Source of the DNA: Yinghuangia sp051388915
GTDB taxonomy: Bacteria; Actinomycetota; Actinomycetes; Streptomycetales; Streptomycetaceae
Reading direction: 5' to 3'
DNA length: 64,000 nucleotides
NCBI RefSeq assembly: GCF_051388915.1
Contig: NZ_JBPKBH010000007.1
Span: 124,001 to 188,000 of the forward strand
The notes beneath the pieces are model-generated. The model was not told where the DNA came from. It ran no database searches and saw nothing but the letters and a program-made list of their open reading frames with translations. The translations under genes were made by a program, and so were the position numbers. Below, one piece after another: positions 27,256 to 39,315 of this stretch; the first letter of the stretch is position 1, and each line of letters begins with the position of its first letter.

Positions 27256-28253
27256 GGCGCGATCCTTTCACGATCAACGAAGATCCGGCCGTAGGCGGCG
27301 GCCAGGCGCCCCGGATCGTGTCGCGGGGTGCCGTCGCCGACGGCGACCGGCGTCAGCAGCACCTGCCCGCCGAGGCCCGCCGCGGCCTTCGCCAACTCGT
27401 CCACGTCGTCCACCAGGTCGCTGTCCCCCAGCACCAGGTCGAACGTCAGGCCGGGGGCGTGCTCGGCGAGCACCTCCAAGTGCCGCTCGGGCGAGAACCC
27501 GTCCGTCTCGCCCGGCTGCGGGGCCAGGTTGAGGGCGAGCACCTTGCGGGCCTTCGTCTCGACCAGCGCCGCGGCCAGTTCGGGCACCAGCAGGTGCGGC
27601 AGCACGCTGGTGAACCACGAACCGGGGCCCAGGACAACCCAGTCCGCCTCGCGCACCGCCGCCACCGCCTCCGACACGGCCGGCGGGTCCTGCGGCTGGA
27701 GCCGTATCCCCAGCACCTCGCCGGGCGTCTTGGCCAGCGCGTGCTGGCCGTGCACGGTCGTCACCGCGGACGGCGCGCCGCGGTCGTGGCCGCGGACGTC
27801 CGCCTCAATGTGCAGCGGCACCGCCGACATCGGCAGCACCGTCCCGTGCGCGCCGAGCAGGCGGCCCATCCACTGGAGGGCCTCCACCGGGTCGTCGTCC
27901 AGGAGTTCCCACAGCGCGACCATCAGCAGGTTGCCGACCGCGTGGCCGTTGAGATCGCCCTCGCACCGGAAGCGGTGCTGGATGACCCGGCTCCACGTGT
28001 TGCCCCACTCGTCGTCCCCGCACAGCGCGGCAAGCGCCATGCGCAGGTCGCCGGGCGGGAGTACGCCGAGGTCGCGCCGCAGCCGCCCGCTCGAACCGCC
28101 GTCGTCGGCGACGGTCACAACCGCGGTGAGGTCGTCGGTGAGCCTGCGCAGCGCGGACAGCGACGCGAACAGCCCGTGGCCGCCGCCGAGTGCGACGACC
28201 TTGGGACCGGTGTGCCGCGCGTACTGGTAGCCGTTGCTCGCCAAATTGTTCAC
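27246..28253 (-). CDS. yvcK: YvcK/CofD-like uridine diphosphate-sugar-binding protein
   Basis: This 335-residue protein has the CofD-like signature GGGHGL (residues 23-28), DDGGSSG (50-56), the LRMALAAL segment and VLGPGSWFTSVLPHLL. YvcK proteins bind UDP-sugars and are needed for growth on gluconeogenic carbon and for cell-wall homeostasis. It lies between rapZ (7 bp upstream) and whiA (overlapping), the conserved rapZ-yvcK-whiA order. Confidence 0.96.
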   Translation of the reverse strand: MNNLASNGYQYARHTGPKVVALGGGHGLFASLSALRRLTDDLTAVVTVADDGGSSGRLRRDLGVLPPGDLRMALAALCGDDEWGNTWSRVIQHRFRCEGDLNGHAVGNLLMVALWELLDDDPVEALQWMGRLLGAHGTVLPMSAVPLHIEADVRGHDRGAPSAVTTVHGQHALAKTPGEVLGIRLQPQDPPAVSEAVAAVREADWVVLGPGSWFTSVLPHLLVPELAAALVETKARKVLALNLAPQPGETDGFSPERHLEVLAEHAPGLTFDLVLGDSDLVDDVDELAKAAAGLGGQVLLTPVAVGDGTPRHDPGRLAAAYGRIFVDRERIAPWR

Positions 28254-28260
28254 GCGGGCA

Positions 28261-29211
28261 TCACTCGCGTCCCTTGTCGCGGTGCACCACGACGGCCTCG
28301 ACGCCGTCCTCCTGCATGCGCTTGGCCAGCCGCTCGGCCATCGCCACGCTGCGGTGCTTGCCGCCCGTGCAGCCGACCGCGAGGGTCAGGTAGCGCTTGC
28401 CCTCCCGGCGGTAGCCCTCCGTGATGATGCGCAGCAACTCCGTGTAGCCGTCCAGGAACTCCTTGGCGCCGGGCTGGTCGAAGACGTACCGCGAGACCGG
28501 CTCGTCGGTGCCGGTGAACGGGCGCAGCTCGGGGATCCAGTGCGGATTGGGCAGGAACCGGCAGTCGACCACCAGGTCCGCGTCGACCGGCAGACCGTAC
28601 TTGAAGCCGAACGACATGACCGTCGCCTTGAGCCGCGGTTCGCTCGAACCCGCGAACTGCGCGTCCATCTTGGCGCGCAGCTCGTGCACGTTGAGGTTGG
28701 TCGTGTCGATGACCAGGTCGGCCTCGCCGCGCAACTCGCGCAGCAGCGCGCGCTCGGCCTCGATGCCGTCCACGATGCGGCCGTCGCCCTGCAACGGGTG
28801 CGGGCGCCGGACGTTCTCGAAGCGGCGCACCAGCGCGTCGTCGGCGGCCTCCAGGAAGACGATGCGGCGCACCACGGCGGCGCTCTCCAACTGGGCCAAC
28901 GCCTCGCGCAGATCGTCGAAGAACGTGCGTCCGCGCACGTCCACGACGACGGCGATGCGCGCCACCGCACCCTGCGTCCGGGCGCCGAGGTCGACCATCG
29001 CCGGGATCAGCGACGGGGGCAGGTTGTCCACCACGAACCAGCCCAGGTCCTCCAGGCCCTTCGCGGCGGTGGAGCGCCCGGCACCGGACATGCCGGAGAT
29101 GATCACCAGTTCGGGGATGCCGTGCACGGACTCCGGCTCGCCGCCCGGGCCCACCGCGGGCCCGGTGCCGCCGCCGGGCGTGGTCGCCTCCGGCTCGGCC
29201 GCCTCGCTCAC
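28261..29211 (-). CDS. rapZ: RNase adapter/nucleotide-binding protein RapZ
   Basis: This 316-residue protein has a Walker A motif GMSGAGRST at residues 40-48 after a disordered Gly/Pro-rich start, DNLPPSLIP, and the C-terminal VGCTGGKHRSV segment that binds RNA or metabolites. In E. coli RapZ directs RNase E to a small RNA; the actinobacterial role is not established. GTG 29211 gives the expected length. Confidence 0.96.
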   Translation of the reverse strand: MSEAAEPEATTPGGGTGPAVGPGGEPESVHGIPELVIISGMSGAGRSTAAKGLEDLGWFVVDNLPPSLIPAMVDLGARTQGAVARIAVVVDVRGRTFFDDLREALAQLESAAVVRRIVFLEAADDALVRRFENVRRPHPLQGDGRIVDGIEAERALLRELRGEADLVIDTTNLNVHELRAKMDAQFAGSSEPRLKATVMSFGFKYGLPVDADLVVDCRFLPNPHWIPELRPFTGTDEPVSRYVFDQPGAKEFLDGYTELLRIITEGYRREGKRYLTLAVGCTGGKHRSVAMAERLAKRMQEDGVEAVVVHRDKGRE

Positions 29212-29376
29212 GGCGTCCTCCGCCGGGTGACACTGCGCTTACTCACGGTTCCTCCTGCTTCCACACCTGCTTGGGAGATGCCAGGCTCGGCGTTCCCCGC
29301 AGATGCCGAGTGTCCCTCATGTCCGCACGAGGCGGACCCACCCACACTCTTCGTTCACTGCTTCACGCCCGCAGAT

Positions 29377-31428
29377 TCACTCAGCCGCGTCGGCCGGTGC
29401 CTGCGGCGGCGCTCCTTCACCAGAACGATCCGGCTCCACGATCTCATCCGGGGCGTCGGTGATGATCTCTCCGGTCGCGGTGTTGACCGCGATCCTCGGG
29501 GCGGTCCCGGCCAGCGCGCCGAGGATGCTCTCGGCGGTCCGCCGGCCGATGCCCGGGACCTCCATGACCTGCTCGACGGTGGCGCCCTTCAGCTTGCGCA
29601 GCGAACCGAAGTGGTCGAGGACCGCCTTGCGCCGGGTCTCCCCCAGGCCCGGCACGGAGTCGAGCACGCTGGCCGTCATGGCCTTCGACCGCTTCTTGCG
29701 GTGGAAGGTGATCGCGAAGCGGTGCGCCTCGTCGCGCACGCGCTGCATCAGGTACAGCGCCTCGCTGCTGCGCGGCAGCACTACCGGGTCGGACTCGCCG
29801 GGCAGCCAGACCTCCTCCAGCTTCTTGGCGAGGCCGCAGACCGCGACGTCGTCCACGCCGAGTTCGTCCAGCGCCCGCTTCGCGGCGGCGACCTGCGGCT
29901 GCCCGCCGTCCACGACGACGAGTTGCGGCGGGTACGCGAACCGTTTCGGCTTGCCCGTCTCCGGATCGATGGGCCCGCTCGGCGTCTCGGCCTCGTCGAT
30001 CCCGGCGAGCTCCGGTTCACCGGTGCGCACGCGTTCGGCCAGGTAGTGCTTGAACCGCCGGGTCAGCACCTCGTGCATGGACCGGACGTCGTCCTGTCCC
30101 TCGAACGACTTGATCGCGAAGTGCCGGTACTCGCTCTTGCGCGGCAGGCCGTCCTCGAACACCACCATCGACGCGACGACCTCGGTGCCCTGGAGGTGCG
30201 AGATGTCGAAGCACTCGATGCGCAGCGGCGCGGTGTCCAGGCCGAGCGCGTCCGCGATCTCCTGGAGCGCCAGCGAGCGCGTGGTCAGGTCGCCGGCGCG
30301 CCGGGTCTTGTGCAGCACGAGAGCCTGTTGCGCGTTGCGCAGCACGGTCTCCTGGAGCGCCTTCTTGTCGCCGCGCTGCGGCACCCGCAACTCCACCCGC
30401 GAACCGCGCAGCGTGCACAGCCACTCCGCGACCGCGTCGGGCTGCGGGGGCAGCGCCGGGACCAGGACCTCGCGCGGCACCGCGTCGCCGCGCTGGTCGC
30501 CGTAGATCTGCTGGAGGAAGTGCTCGACCAGGTCGGCGGGCGTGACGTCCTCGACCTTGTCCACCACCCAGCCCCGCTGGCCGCGCACCCGGCCGCCGCG
30601 CACGTGGAAGATCTGGACGGCGGCCTCCAGTTCGTCGTCGGCGAGCGCGATGACGTCGGCGTCGGTGCCGTCGCCGAGCACGATGGCATTCTTCTCCATC
30701 GCGCGGGTGAGGGCCCCTATGTCGTCGCGCAGCCGCGCGGCCTTCTCGTACTCCATGTCCGCCGCGGCCTGCTTCATGGCGCGTTCCAGGCGGCGGATGT
30801 ACGGGCCGGTCTGCCCGGCCATGAAGTCGCAGAACTCGTCCGCCAGTTCGCGGTGCTCCTCCGCGTCGACCCGGCCCACGCAGGGGGCCGAGCACTTGCC
30901 GATGTAGCCGAGCAGGCACGGGCGTCCGGCCTGCTTGGCGGCCTTGAACACGCCGTTGCTGCACGTGCGCACCGGGAACACGCGGAGCAGCAGGTCGACG
31001 GTCTCGCGGATCGCCCAGGCGTGGCCGTACGGCCCGAAGTACCGCACGCCCTTCTTCTTGGGCCCGCGCATCACCTGGACGCGCGGGAACTCCTCGTTCA
31101 GTGTGACGGCGAGGCTCGGATAGCTCTTGTCGTCGCGGTACTTCACGTTGAAGCGCGGGTCGTACTCCTTGATCCAGGAGTACTCCAGTTGCAGCGCCTC
31201 GACCTCGGTGCCGACGACGGTCCACTCCACCGCCGCCGCGGTGGTGACCATCGTCTGGGTGCGCGGGTGCAGGCCCGCGAGATCCTGGAAGTACGACGAC
31301 AGGCGCTGCCGCAGGTTCTTGGCCTTGCCGACGTACACGACCCGCCCGTGCGTGTCCCGGAACCGGTACACGCCCGGGCTGTTGGGGATCTCGCCCGGCT
31401 TGGGGCGGTACGTTGCCGGGTCGGCCAT
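29377..31428 (-). CDS. uvrC: Excinuclease ABC subunit C
   Basis: This 683-residue protein has an N-terminal GIY-YIG nuclease (SPGVYRFRDTHGRVVYVGKA, residues 19-38) that makes the 3' incision. A UVR motif follows near residues 205-240. A C-terminal RNase H-like nuclease makes the 5' incision, and a helix-hairpin-helix pair ends near residue 640. ATG 31428 is preceded by GAGGGAG. It lies upstream of rapZ with a 165-bp spacer that holds no gene. Confidence 0.98.
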   Translation of the reverse strand: MADPATYRPKPGEIPNSPGVYRFRDTHGRVVYVGKAKNLRQRLSSYFQDLAGLHPRTQTMVTTAAAVEWTVVGTEVEALQLEYSWIKEYDPRFNVKYRDDKSYPSLAVTLNEEFPRVQVMRGPKKKGVRYFGPYGHAWAIRETVDLLLRVFPVRTCSNGVFKAAKQAGRPCLLGYIGKCSAPCVGRVDAEEHRELADEFCDFMAGQTGPYIRRLERAMKQAAADMEYEKAARLRDDIGALTRAMEKNAIVLGDGTDADVIALADDELEAAVQIFHVRGGRVRGQRGWVVDKVEDVTPADLVEHFLQQIYGDQRGDAVPREVLVPALPPQPDAVAEWLCTLRGSRVELRVPQRGDKKALQETVLRNAQQALVLHKTRRAGDLTTRSLALQEIADALGLDTAPLRIECFDISHLQGTEVVASMVVFEDGLPRKSEYRHFAIKSFEGQDDVRSMHEVLTRRFKHYLAERVRTGEPELAGIDEAETPSGPIDPETGKPKRFAYPPQLVVVDGGQPQVAAAKRALDELGVDDVAVCGLAKKLEEVWLPGESDPVVLPRSSEALYLMQRVRDEAHRFAITFHRKKRSKAMTASVLDSVPGLGETRRKAVLDHFGSLRKLKGATVEQVMEVPGIGRRTAESILGALAGTAPRIAVNTATGEIITDAPDEIVEPDRSGEGAPPQAPADAAE

Positions 31429-31480
31429 CTGCTCCCTCGGTCCTCTCGTCCGTGCGTCCGGCGGCGGTTGGCCGCGCGGG

Positions 31481-31978
31481 TCAGCCGACGACGACGTCCC
31501 CGTCGACGACCCTGGTCGGCAGCTCCGGCAGGCCCTTGTTCGCCGGGCCGCGCACGACCGAGCCGTCGTTGACGTCGAACTGGCTGCCGTGGCAGGGGCA
31601 GTTGATGACGCCCTGCTCGACCTTCTTGACCAGGCACCCCTGGTGCGGGCACCGCGCGTCGAACGCCTTGTAGACGCCCTTCTCGGGCTGCGTGACGACG
31701 ACCCGCGAGTCCGGATAGACCTTACCGGCGCCCACCGAGATCTCCGGGACCTTGCCGATGGTCACCGGGCCCTGGTCGCCCGCGCGCGGACCGTCCGCCT
31801 GGGCGCCCGAGTTCTCCGTCGTGCAGGCGGTGAGGGCGACACCCGCGGCGCCCGCCGCGCCGGCGGCGGCCACGCCGCGCAGCACGGTCCGGCGGCCCGG
31901 CACCACGCCGCGCCCGGCGTCGGCGGCCGCATTCGCGACGCGCATCTCCCCGCTGGTCCGCCTGCCGCGCTCGCTCAT
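31481..31978 (-). CDS. Tat-exported Rieske [2Fe-2S] lipoprotein
   Basis: This 165-residue protein carries a twin-arginine signal (R29-R30 in GRRTVLRG), an Ala-rich hydrophobic core, and a lipobox LTAC with C52 as the lipid-modified residue. The Rieske domain has box 1 CPHQGC (C110, H112, disulfide C115) and box 2 CPCHGSQF (C127, H130, disulfide C129). It is therefore folded with its cluster in the cytoplasm and exported as an electron carrier anchored outside the membrane. The redox partner is unknown. It lies just upstream of uvrC, separated by 52 bp. Confidence 0.93.
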   Translation of the reverse strand: MSERGRRTSGEMRVANAAADAGRGVVPGRRTVLRGVAAAGAAGAAGVALTACTTENSGAQADGPRAGDQGPVTIGKVPEISVGAGKVYPDSRVVVTQPEKGVYKAFDARCPHQGCLVKKVEQGVINCPCHGSQFDVNDGSVVRGPANKGLPELPTRVVDGDVVVG

Positions 31979-32276
31979 GCATCTCTCCGTCTGCGTGGGT
32001 TCCCTGGCCGCCTCCATGATCCCATCGGGCGGAGCGGGATCGGACAGGGCCTCGGCCACCCCGGCCCTCGACGAACTCACCTTCGCCGATGCCGTACGCC
32101 ACCTCACCCTCCCCGCCTCCCCCTCGCCGCCGCGGGAACCGGCCGCGCCCGCCCGGACGCGGGGACCGGTCCGCGGACACCGACGCCCGCGGACCGGCCG
32201 TCCCAAGGACCGCCGGTGTGGGCCGTTCCGGCCGTGACGGCGCGTACCGCCGGAACAGCCCGTACCACCGCGACGG

Positions 32277-35123
<2,847 letters not shown>

Positions 35124-35449
35124 TGGAGACTCGAAACCCTTCGACAGCTCTTTGACGGCTCACGGGGCGGTCGGCATGTGAGCGCACTGGACTTCCGGCC
35201 GGGAGCGCAGGTCGGCGCTCAAGGCTGGTTGCGGGCAGGCCCGGACTTTGTCCCCCGGCCATCGTAAGCGGCCCGGGGCCCGCGTTTGTTCCCCTTCAGC
35301 GTGCGCCAGGCTATCGCACACGTTTTCGATTATGGCCCGACCGGGGGACGATTCACTCGATCGTGCGAGGTTTGTTCCAGGCGCCACGCGGGGCCGCGGG
35401 TGGCGCGAAGCGCTCGCCCGTCGGCCCGCCCAGCCGATACGGTCGGGAC

Positions 35450-36379
35450 GTGGCGACCGCGNNNNNNNNNNNNNNNNNNNNNNNNNNNNNNNNNNNNNNN
35501 NNNNNNNNNNNNNNNNNNNNNNNNNNNNNNNNNNNNNNNNNNNNNNNNNNNNNNNNNNNNNNNNNNNNNNNNNNNNNNNNNNNNNNNNNNNNNNNNNNNN
35601 NNNNNNNNNNNNNNNNNNNNNNNNNNNNNNNNNNNNNNNNNNNNNNNNNNNNNNNNNNNNNNNNNNNNNNNNNNNNNNNNNNNNNNNTCGCGGTCGCGAC
35701 CGCGCAGGTTCTGGACACCGCGGAGCGGCTGGACGCCGCGCGCATGGCCGGTCCGTCGCTGCTCGCCGGATGGTCGCGGGCGCATGTTCTGAGCCATCTC
35801 GCCCGCAACGCCGACGCGCTGGGCAACCTCGCGCACTGGGCGAGCACGGGGGTGCCGACGCCGATGTACGGGGCGGGGAACGCGCGCGAGGCGGCGATCG
35901 AGGCGGGTGCGCACCGGCCGCCCGAGGAGGTCCTGGCGGACCTGCGGACCGCGTCCGCCCGGCTGAACGCCACGCTGGAGGCGATGTCCCCGGCCGCGTG
36001 GGGCGCGAAGGTGGCGGGGCGCGACGGGCGCGAGTTCGCCGCGGTGCAGCTGCCCTACAAGCGCATCCGCGAGCTTTACATCCACCACGTGGACCTGGAC
36101 GCGGGTTGGACCCCGGCGCACTGGCCCGGCGACTTCGCGACACGCGAACTGCTGGACGCCGCCGCGTCGTTCCGGGGCCGGCCGGACACCGTGCCGCTGC
36201 TCCTGCACGACGAGGACTCGGGGCGCAGGCTGGCGATCGGGCCGGAGGACCACGCACCGGTCGCGGTGGTCTCGGGGCGGCGGCGGACGCTGCTGGCCTG
36301 GCTGATCGGGCGTACCGGCGGGGACGGGCTGGTGATGGACCCGGCGGGGGCGCTGCCGCCGCTCCCCGCGTGGCAGTGA
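35450..36379 (+). CDS. Mycothiol-dependent maleylpyruvate isomerase-family protein (interrupted by N gap)
   Basis: The frame starts at GTG 35450 (VATA), runs through 226 N, and resumes as AVATAQVLDTAERLDAARM. It contains SLLAGWSRAHVLSHLARNADAL, the DinB-like mycothiol-dependent motif with metal-ligand His residues, and LYIHHVDLD further on. Members isomerise maleylpyruvate or transfer mycothiol using a metal-bound thiolate. Both gap flanks share GCGACCGCG; joining them there keeps the frame and gives a normal N-terminus of about 226 residues in total. It is divergent from uvrA. Confidence 0.82.
   Translation: MATAXXXXXXXXXXXXXXXXXXXXXXXXXXXXXXXXXXXXXXXXXXXXXXXXXXXXXXXXXXXXXXXXXXXXXXXXXXXXAVATAQVLDTAERLDAARMAGPSLLAGWSRAHVLSHLARNADALGNLAHWASTGVPTPMYGAGNAREAAIEAGAHRPPEEVLADLRTASARLNATLEAMSPAAWGAKVAGRDGREFAAVQLPYKRIRELYIHHVDLDAGWTPAHWPGDFATRELLDAAASFRGRPDTVPLLLHDEDSGRRLAIGPEDHAPVAVVSGRRRTLLAWLIGRTGGDGLVMDPAGALPPLPAWQ
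35462..35687. other. Assembly gap inside the maleylpyruvate isomerase-like gene
   Basis: 226 N without a poly-G run. A 9-bp sequence (35453-35461) recurs at 35696-35704, so the real gap may be absent. Confidence 0.95.
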
Positions 36380-36434
36380 CCGCCGGGCGGCGAGCGGTCT
36401 GGAGCGTACCGGCGCCGAGCGGGAGGATGGAGCC

Positions 36435-37091
36435 ATGACGACGTATCACGGCTCGGTCAAGGTCGGCGGCACCCCGGCGGTCCGCGAACTGGCGCACCTG
36501 ATCATCACGAAGGTGGCGGTCGGCCCGTACGACAACGACTGCTATCTGCTGCGCTGCCGGGCGACCGGCGAGCAGTTGCTCATCGACGCGGCGAACGACG
36601 CGGAGACGCTGCTGCCGATGTTCTCGGACGGCCTCGGCCAGGTGCTGACCACGCACCGGCACCAGGACCACTGGCAGGCCCTCGACGCCGTCGTGGCGGC
36701 CACCGGCGCGACCACGCTGGCCGGGCGCTTCGACGCCGAGGAGATCCCGGTGCCGACCGACCGGCTGCTCACGGACGGCGACACCGTCTCCGTCGGCCGG
36801 GTCGAGCTGTCCGCGATCCATCTGGTCGGCCACACGCCGGGCAGCATCGCGCTGGTGTACGACGACCCCCAGGGGCACCCGCACCTGTTCACCGGCGACT
36901 GCCTGTTCCCGGGCGGCGTGGGCAACACCTTCGGTGACGACGCGGCGTTCCGCATGCTGATCGACGGGGTCGAGGAGAAGATCTTCGGGCGGCTTCCGGA
37001 CGAGACCTGGGTCTACCCGGGCCACGGCAACGACACGACGCTCGGGGCCGAGCGGCCGAGCCTCGCGGAGTGGCGCGCCCGCGGCTGGTGA
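36435..37091 (+). CDS. Metallo-beta-lactamase-fold hydrolase
   Basis: This 218-residue protein has the metal-binding motif THRHQDHW near residues 74-81, GHTPGSIAL near 137, GDCLFPGGVGNT near 155 and PGHGNDT near 195. This is the glyoxalase II-like branch of the fold, hydrolysing a thioester or similar bond with two metal ions. ATG 36435 lies 55 bp after the mycothiol-dependent enzyme gene, and both probably belong to a thiol-linked detoxification pair. Confidence 0.92.
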   Translation: MTTYHGSVKVGGTPAVRELAHLIITKVAVGPYDNDCYLLRCRATGEQLLIDAANDAETLLPMFSDGLGQVLTTHRHQDHWQALDAVVAATGATTLAGRFDAEEIPVPTDRLLTDGDTVSVGRVELSAIHLVGHTPGSIALVYDDPQGHPHLFTGDCLFPGGVGNTFGDDAAFRMLIDGVEEKIFGRLPDETWVYPGHGNDTTLGAERPSLAEWRARGW

Positions 37092-37113
37092 CGCGTCGGG
37101 GCCCCGGGCGGCG

Positions 37114-38241
37114 TCAGAAGCGCAGCAGCGCGGTTTCGATGGTGGTTCCGGGGCCCATCGTCATCATTATTGCGAATTCTCCCTTTTTGGTGATCCGCTC
37201 GGCGCGCAGGCGCTCCAGGGAGAAAAGGAACGAACCGCTCGAAACATTGCCGAAATCGCGAAGTATGCCCGTTGTGTTCCGAAGATCGCCGTCGCTCAGG
37301 GCAAGCCCGGTACGCACCGCCTCGACCACTTTCCGGCCGCCGGAATGCACGCACCAGTGGGCGATGTCGTCGCGTGTGAGGCCGTTGGCCGCGGTCAGCC
37401 GGTCGACGAGCGGCCCGGCGTACTGGGCCACGACGCGCGGCACGTCGCGCTCCAGGATGAAGCGGCGCTTGCCCTCGGACGCGTCCCACTCGACGCGCAT
37501 CGCCTCGATGGCGTCCGGCACCAGCAGGCTCGCGAAGTCCAGCAGTCGCGGGCCCGCCGCGGCCGACTCCTCCGGCCCGGCGTCGCCGCGCAGCACCACC
37601 GCCGCGGCGCCGTCGCCGAAAAGACTGTTGACCACGGCCGCGCCCAGCGAACCGTCGTGGATGAACGCGCCGGAGAACGACTCGACGCACACCAGCGCCG
37701 CGGGGCGGCCCGGGTGCTGCTGCGCCCACGACGCCAGCGGGCCAAGGGCGTTGAGGCCCGCGTTGCAGCCCATGCCGACCACGTCGACGCGGCTCGCCGC
37801 CGGGTCCATGCGCAGCGAGGCCATGACGCGCGCGCTCAGCCCCGGGACCATGAAGCCGGTGCTGGTGGCGACGGCGAGGTAGCCGAGTTCGGCGGGCGCG
37901 ATGCCGGCGTCGTCGGTCGCCGCGCGCAGGGCGCGTTCCGCCAGGTCGAGGTGGCGGGTCTCCTTGTCGACGCTGCCCTCGGGCAGTGTCAGGTAGCGGC
38001 GCTCGATGCCGCCGTTGAGGAAGAACCCGACGGCGCGCTCGTCGGTGACGCCGAAGCGGTCGACCAGTTCGCGCTGGGTGTAGGAGGTGGCCGGGACCGC
38101 GGTCCCGACCCCGGCGACGACCGGCCCGGTCCGCGCGGGCGGCCTTACTTCCTGTGCCGCAAATGCCGCTTCCGGGGAATTCCGGGCGGTCGGCAGCAGG
38201 GCAGAAACTGAGGTATCCGACTTTTCCGAAGATCGTGGCAC
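37114..38241 (-). CDS. DpgA-like type III polyketide synthase
   Basis: This protein of about 375 residues has the thiolase-fold Cys-His-Asn triad at C159 (in VGMGCNAGLNAL), H299 (in CVHSGGRK) and N332 (in DFGNVSSGS). Several segments match 3,5-dihydroxyphenylacetyl-CoA synthase: FLNGGIERRYLTLP, STGFMVPGLSA, AVVNSLFGDGAAA, and MMTMGPGTTIETAL at the end. DpgA condenses malonyl-CoA units without an acyl carrier protein. No dpgB, dpgC or dpgD gene is nearby, so the product is uncertain. Start candidates are TTG 38250 and GTG 38241; GTG has a leaderless-type TACGTT box 7 nt upstream. Confidence 0.88.
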   Translation of the reverse strand: MPRSSEKSDTSVSALLPTARNSPEAAFAAQEVRPPARTGPVVAGVGTAVPATSYTQRELVDRFGVTDERAVGFFLNGGIERRYLTLPEGSVDKETRHLDLAERALRAATDDAGIAPAELGYLAVATSTGFMVPGLSARVMASLRMDPAASRVDVVGMGCNAGLNALGPLASWAQQHPGRPAALVCVESFSGAFIHDGSLGAAVVNSLFGDGAAAVVLRGDAGPEESAAAGPRLLDFASLLVPDAIEAMRVEWDASEGKRRFILERDVPRVVAQYAGPLVDRLTAANGLTRDDIAHWCVHSGGRKVVEAVRTGLALSDGDLRNTTGILRDFGNVSSGSFLFSLERLRAERITKKGEFAIMMTMGPGTTIETALLRF

Positions 38242-38257
38242 GGGCGCCAACGTAGCA

Positions 38258-38296
38258 GGTGGCGGAATTCCACGGTCGGAATTCCGCCACCTTTTT
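38258..38296. terminator. Strong hairpin between terC and the type III PKS gene
   Basis: A perfect 14-bp stem (GGTGGCGGAATTCC at 38258-38271 with its complement at 38278-38291) has a 6-nt loop and is followed by T5 on the plus strand. It lies 24 bp past the terC stop and only 8-17 bp before the PKS start, so terC and the PKS gene are probably separate units. Confidence 0.85.
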
Positions 38297-38319
38297 CGTA
38301 CTAACTCAGGACCGACCCG

Positions 38320-39315
38320 TCACTGCTGTTCCGCGGACTCCAGGTCCCTTCGGTCCGCGGCCGCGGCCTCCGCCTCGGCGTCCGCCCTCGACTTGCGGAG
38401 GCTCAGCACCGTGGTCACCGTCAGCGTCAGGACGATGAAGCCCAGCGAGAGCGGAATCCCGATCTCCGGAACGTGCACGCCCTGGCCGTGCAGCGCCTCG
38501 AAGACCAGCTTCACGCCGATGAATCCGAGGATCACCGAGAGGCCGTACGACAGGTACACCAGCTTCTTCAGCAGACCGCCGATGAGGAAGTAGAGCTGCC
38601 GCAGACCCATCAGCGCGAACGCGTTGGCGGTGAAGACGATGTACGGCTCCTGCGTGAGGCCGAAGATGGCCGGGATCGAGTCCAGCGCGAACAGCACGTC
38701 CGTGGTACCGACCGCGATCATGACGATCAGCATCGGCGTCACGAAGCGCTTGCCGTGCTCCTTCACGAAGAGCCTGGTGCCCCGGTACTCCTTGGTCGTC
38801 GGGGCGACCTTCTCGACCCAGCGCAGGACGGCGTTCTCCTCGAACTCCTCCTCCTCGTCGGAGCGCGCCTCCTTGATCAGCTTCCAGGCGGTCCAGACGA
38901 GGAAGGCGCCGAAGAGGAAGAAGACCCACGAGAACGTCGACACGACGGCGGCGCCGAGGCCGATGAAGATGCCGCGCAGCACCAGCGCGATGAGGATGCC
39001 GATCAGCAGCACGCGCTGCTGGTACTGGGGCGGCACCGCGAACTTGCTCATGATCAGGACGAACACGAACAGGTTGTCGACGCTGAGCGACTTCTCGGTG
39101 ATGAAGCCCGCGAAGAACTCGCCCGAGTACTGGGCGTCGGAGAAGAGCCAGATGCCGATGCCGAACACGACGGCGAGGGCGATCCAGAAGACGCCCCACA
39201 GCGACGCCTCCTTGAGGGTCACTTCGTGGGGCTTGCGGTTGACGACGAGGTCCACGGCCACAAGGGCGAGCAGGACCACGATGGTCACGATCCAGGTGGT
39301 CAGCGAAACATCCAC
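38320..39315 (-). CDS. terC: TerC-family integral membrane protein, probable manganese exporter
   Basis: This 331-residue protein has about nine membrane segments. It carries TerC hallmarks SLSVDNLFVFVLIMSKF near residue 68 and GTTDVLFALDSIPAIFGLT near 196, whose acidic residues lie in the transport path. TerC relatives export or sense manganese and are linked to tellurite resistance. Its leader is a yybP-ykoY riboswitch, supporting a manganese role. GTG 39315 has GGAGG 5 nt upstream. It follows an exonuclease gene and TerD-family genes on the same strand. Confidence 0.95.
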   Translation of the reverse strand: MDVSLTTWIVTIVVLLALVAVDLVVNRKPHEVTLKEASLWGVFWIALAVVFGIGIWLFSDAQYSGEFFAGFITEKSLSVDNLFVFVLIMSKFAVPPQYQQRVLLIGILIALVLRGIFIGLGAAVVSTFSWVFFLFGAFLVWTAWKLIKEARSDEEEEFEENAVLRWVEKVAPTTKEYRGTRLFVKEHGKRFVTPMLIVMIAVGTTDVLFALDSIPAIFGLTQEPYIVFTANAFALMGLRQLYFLIGGLLKKLVYLSYGLSVILGFIGVKLVFEALHGQGVHVPEIGIPLSLGFIVLTLTVTTVLSLRKSRADAEAEAAAADRRDLESAEQQ

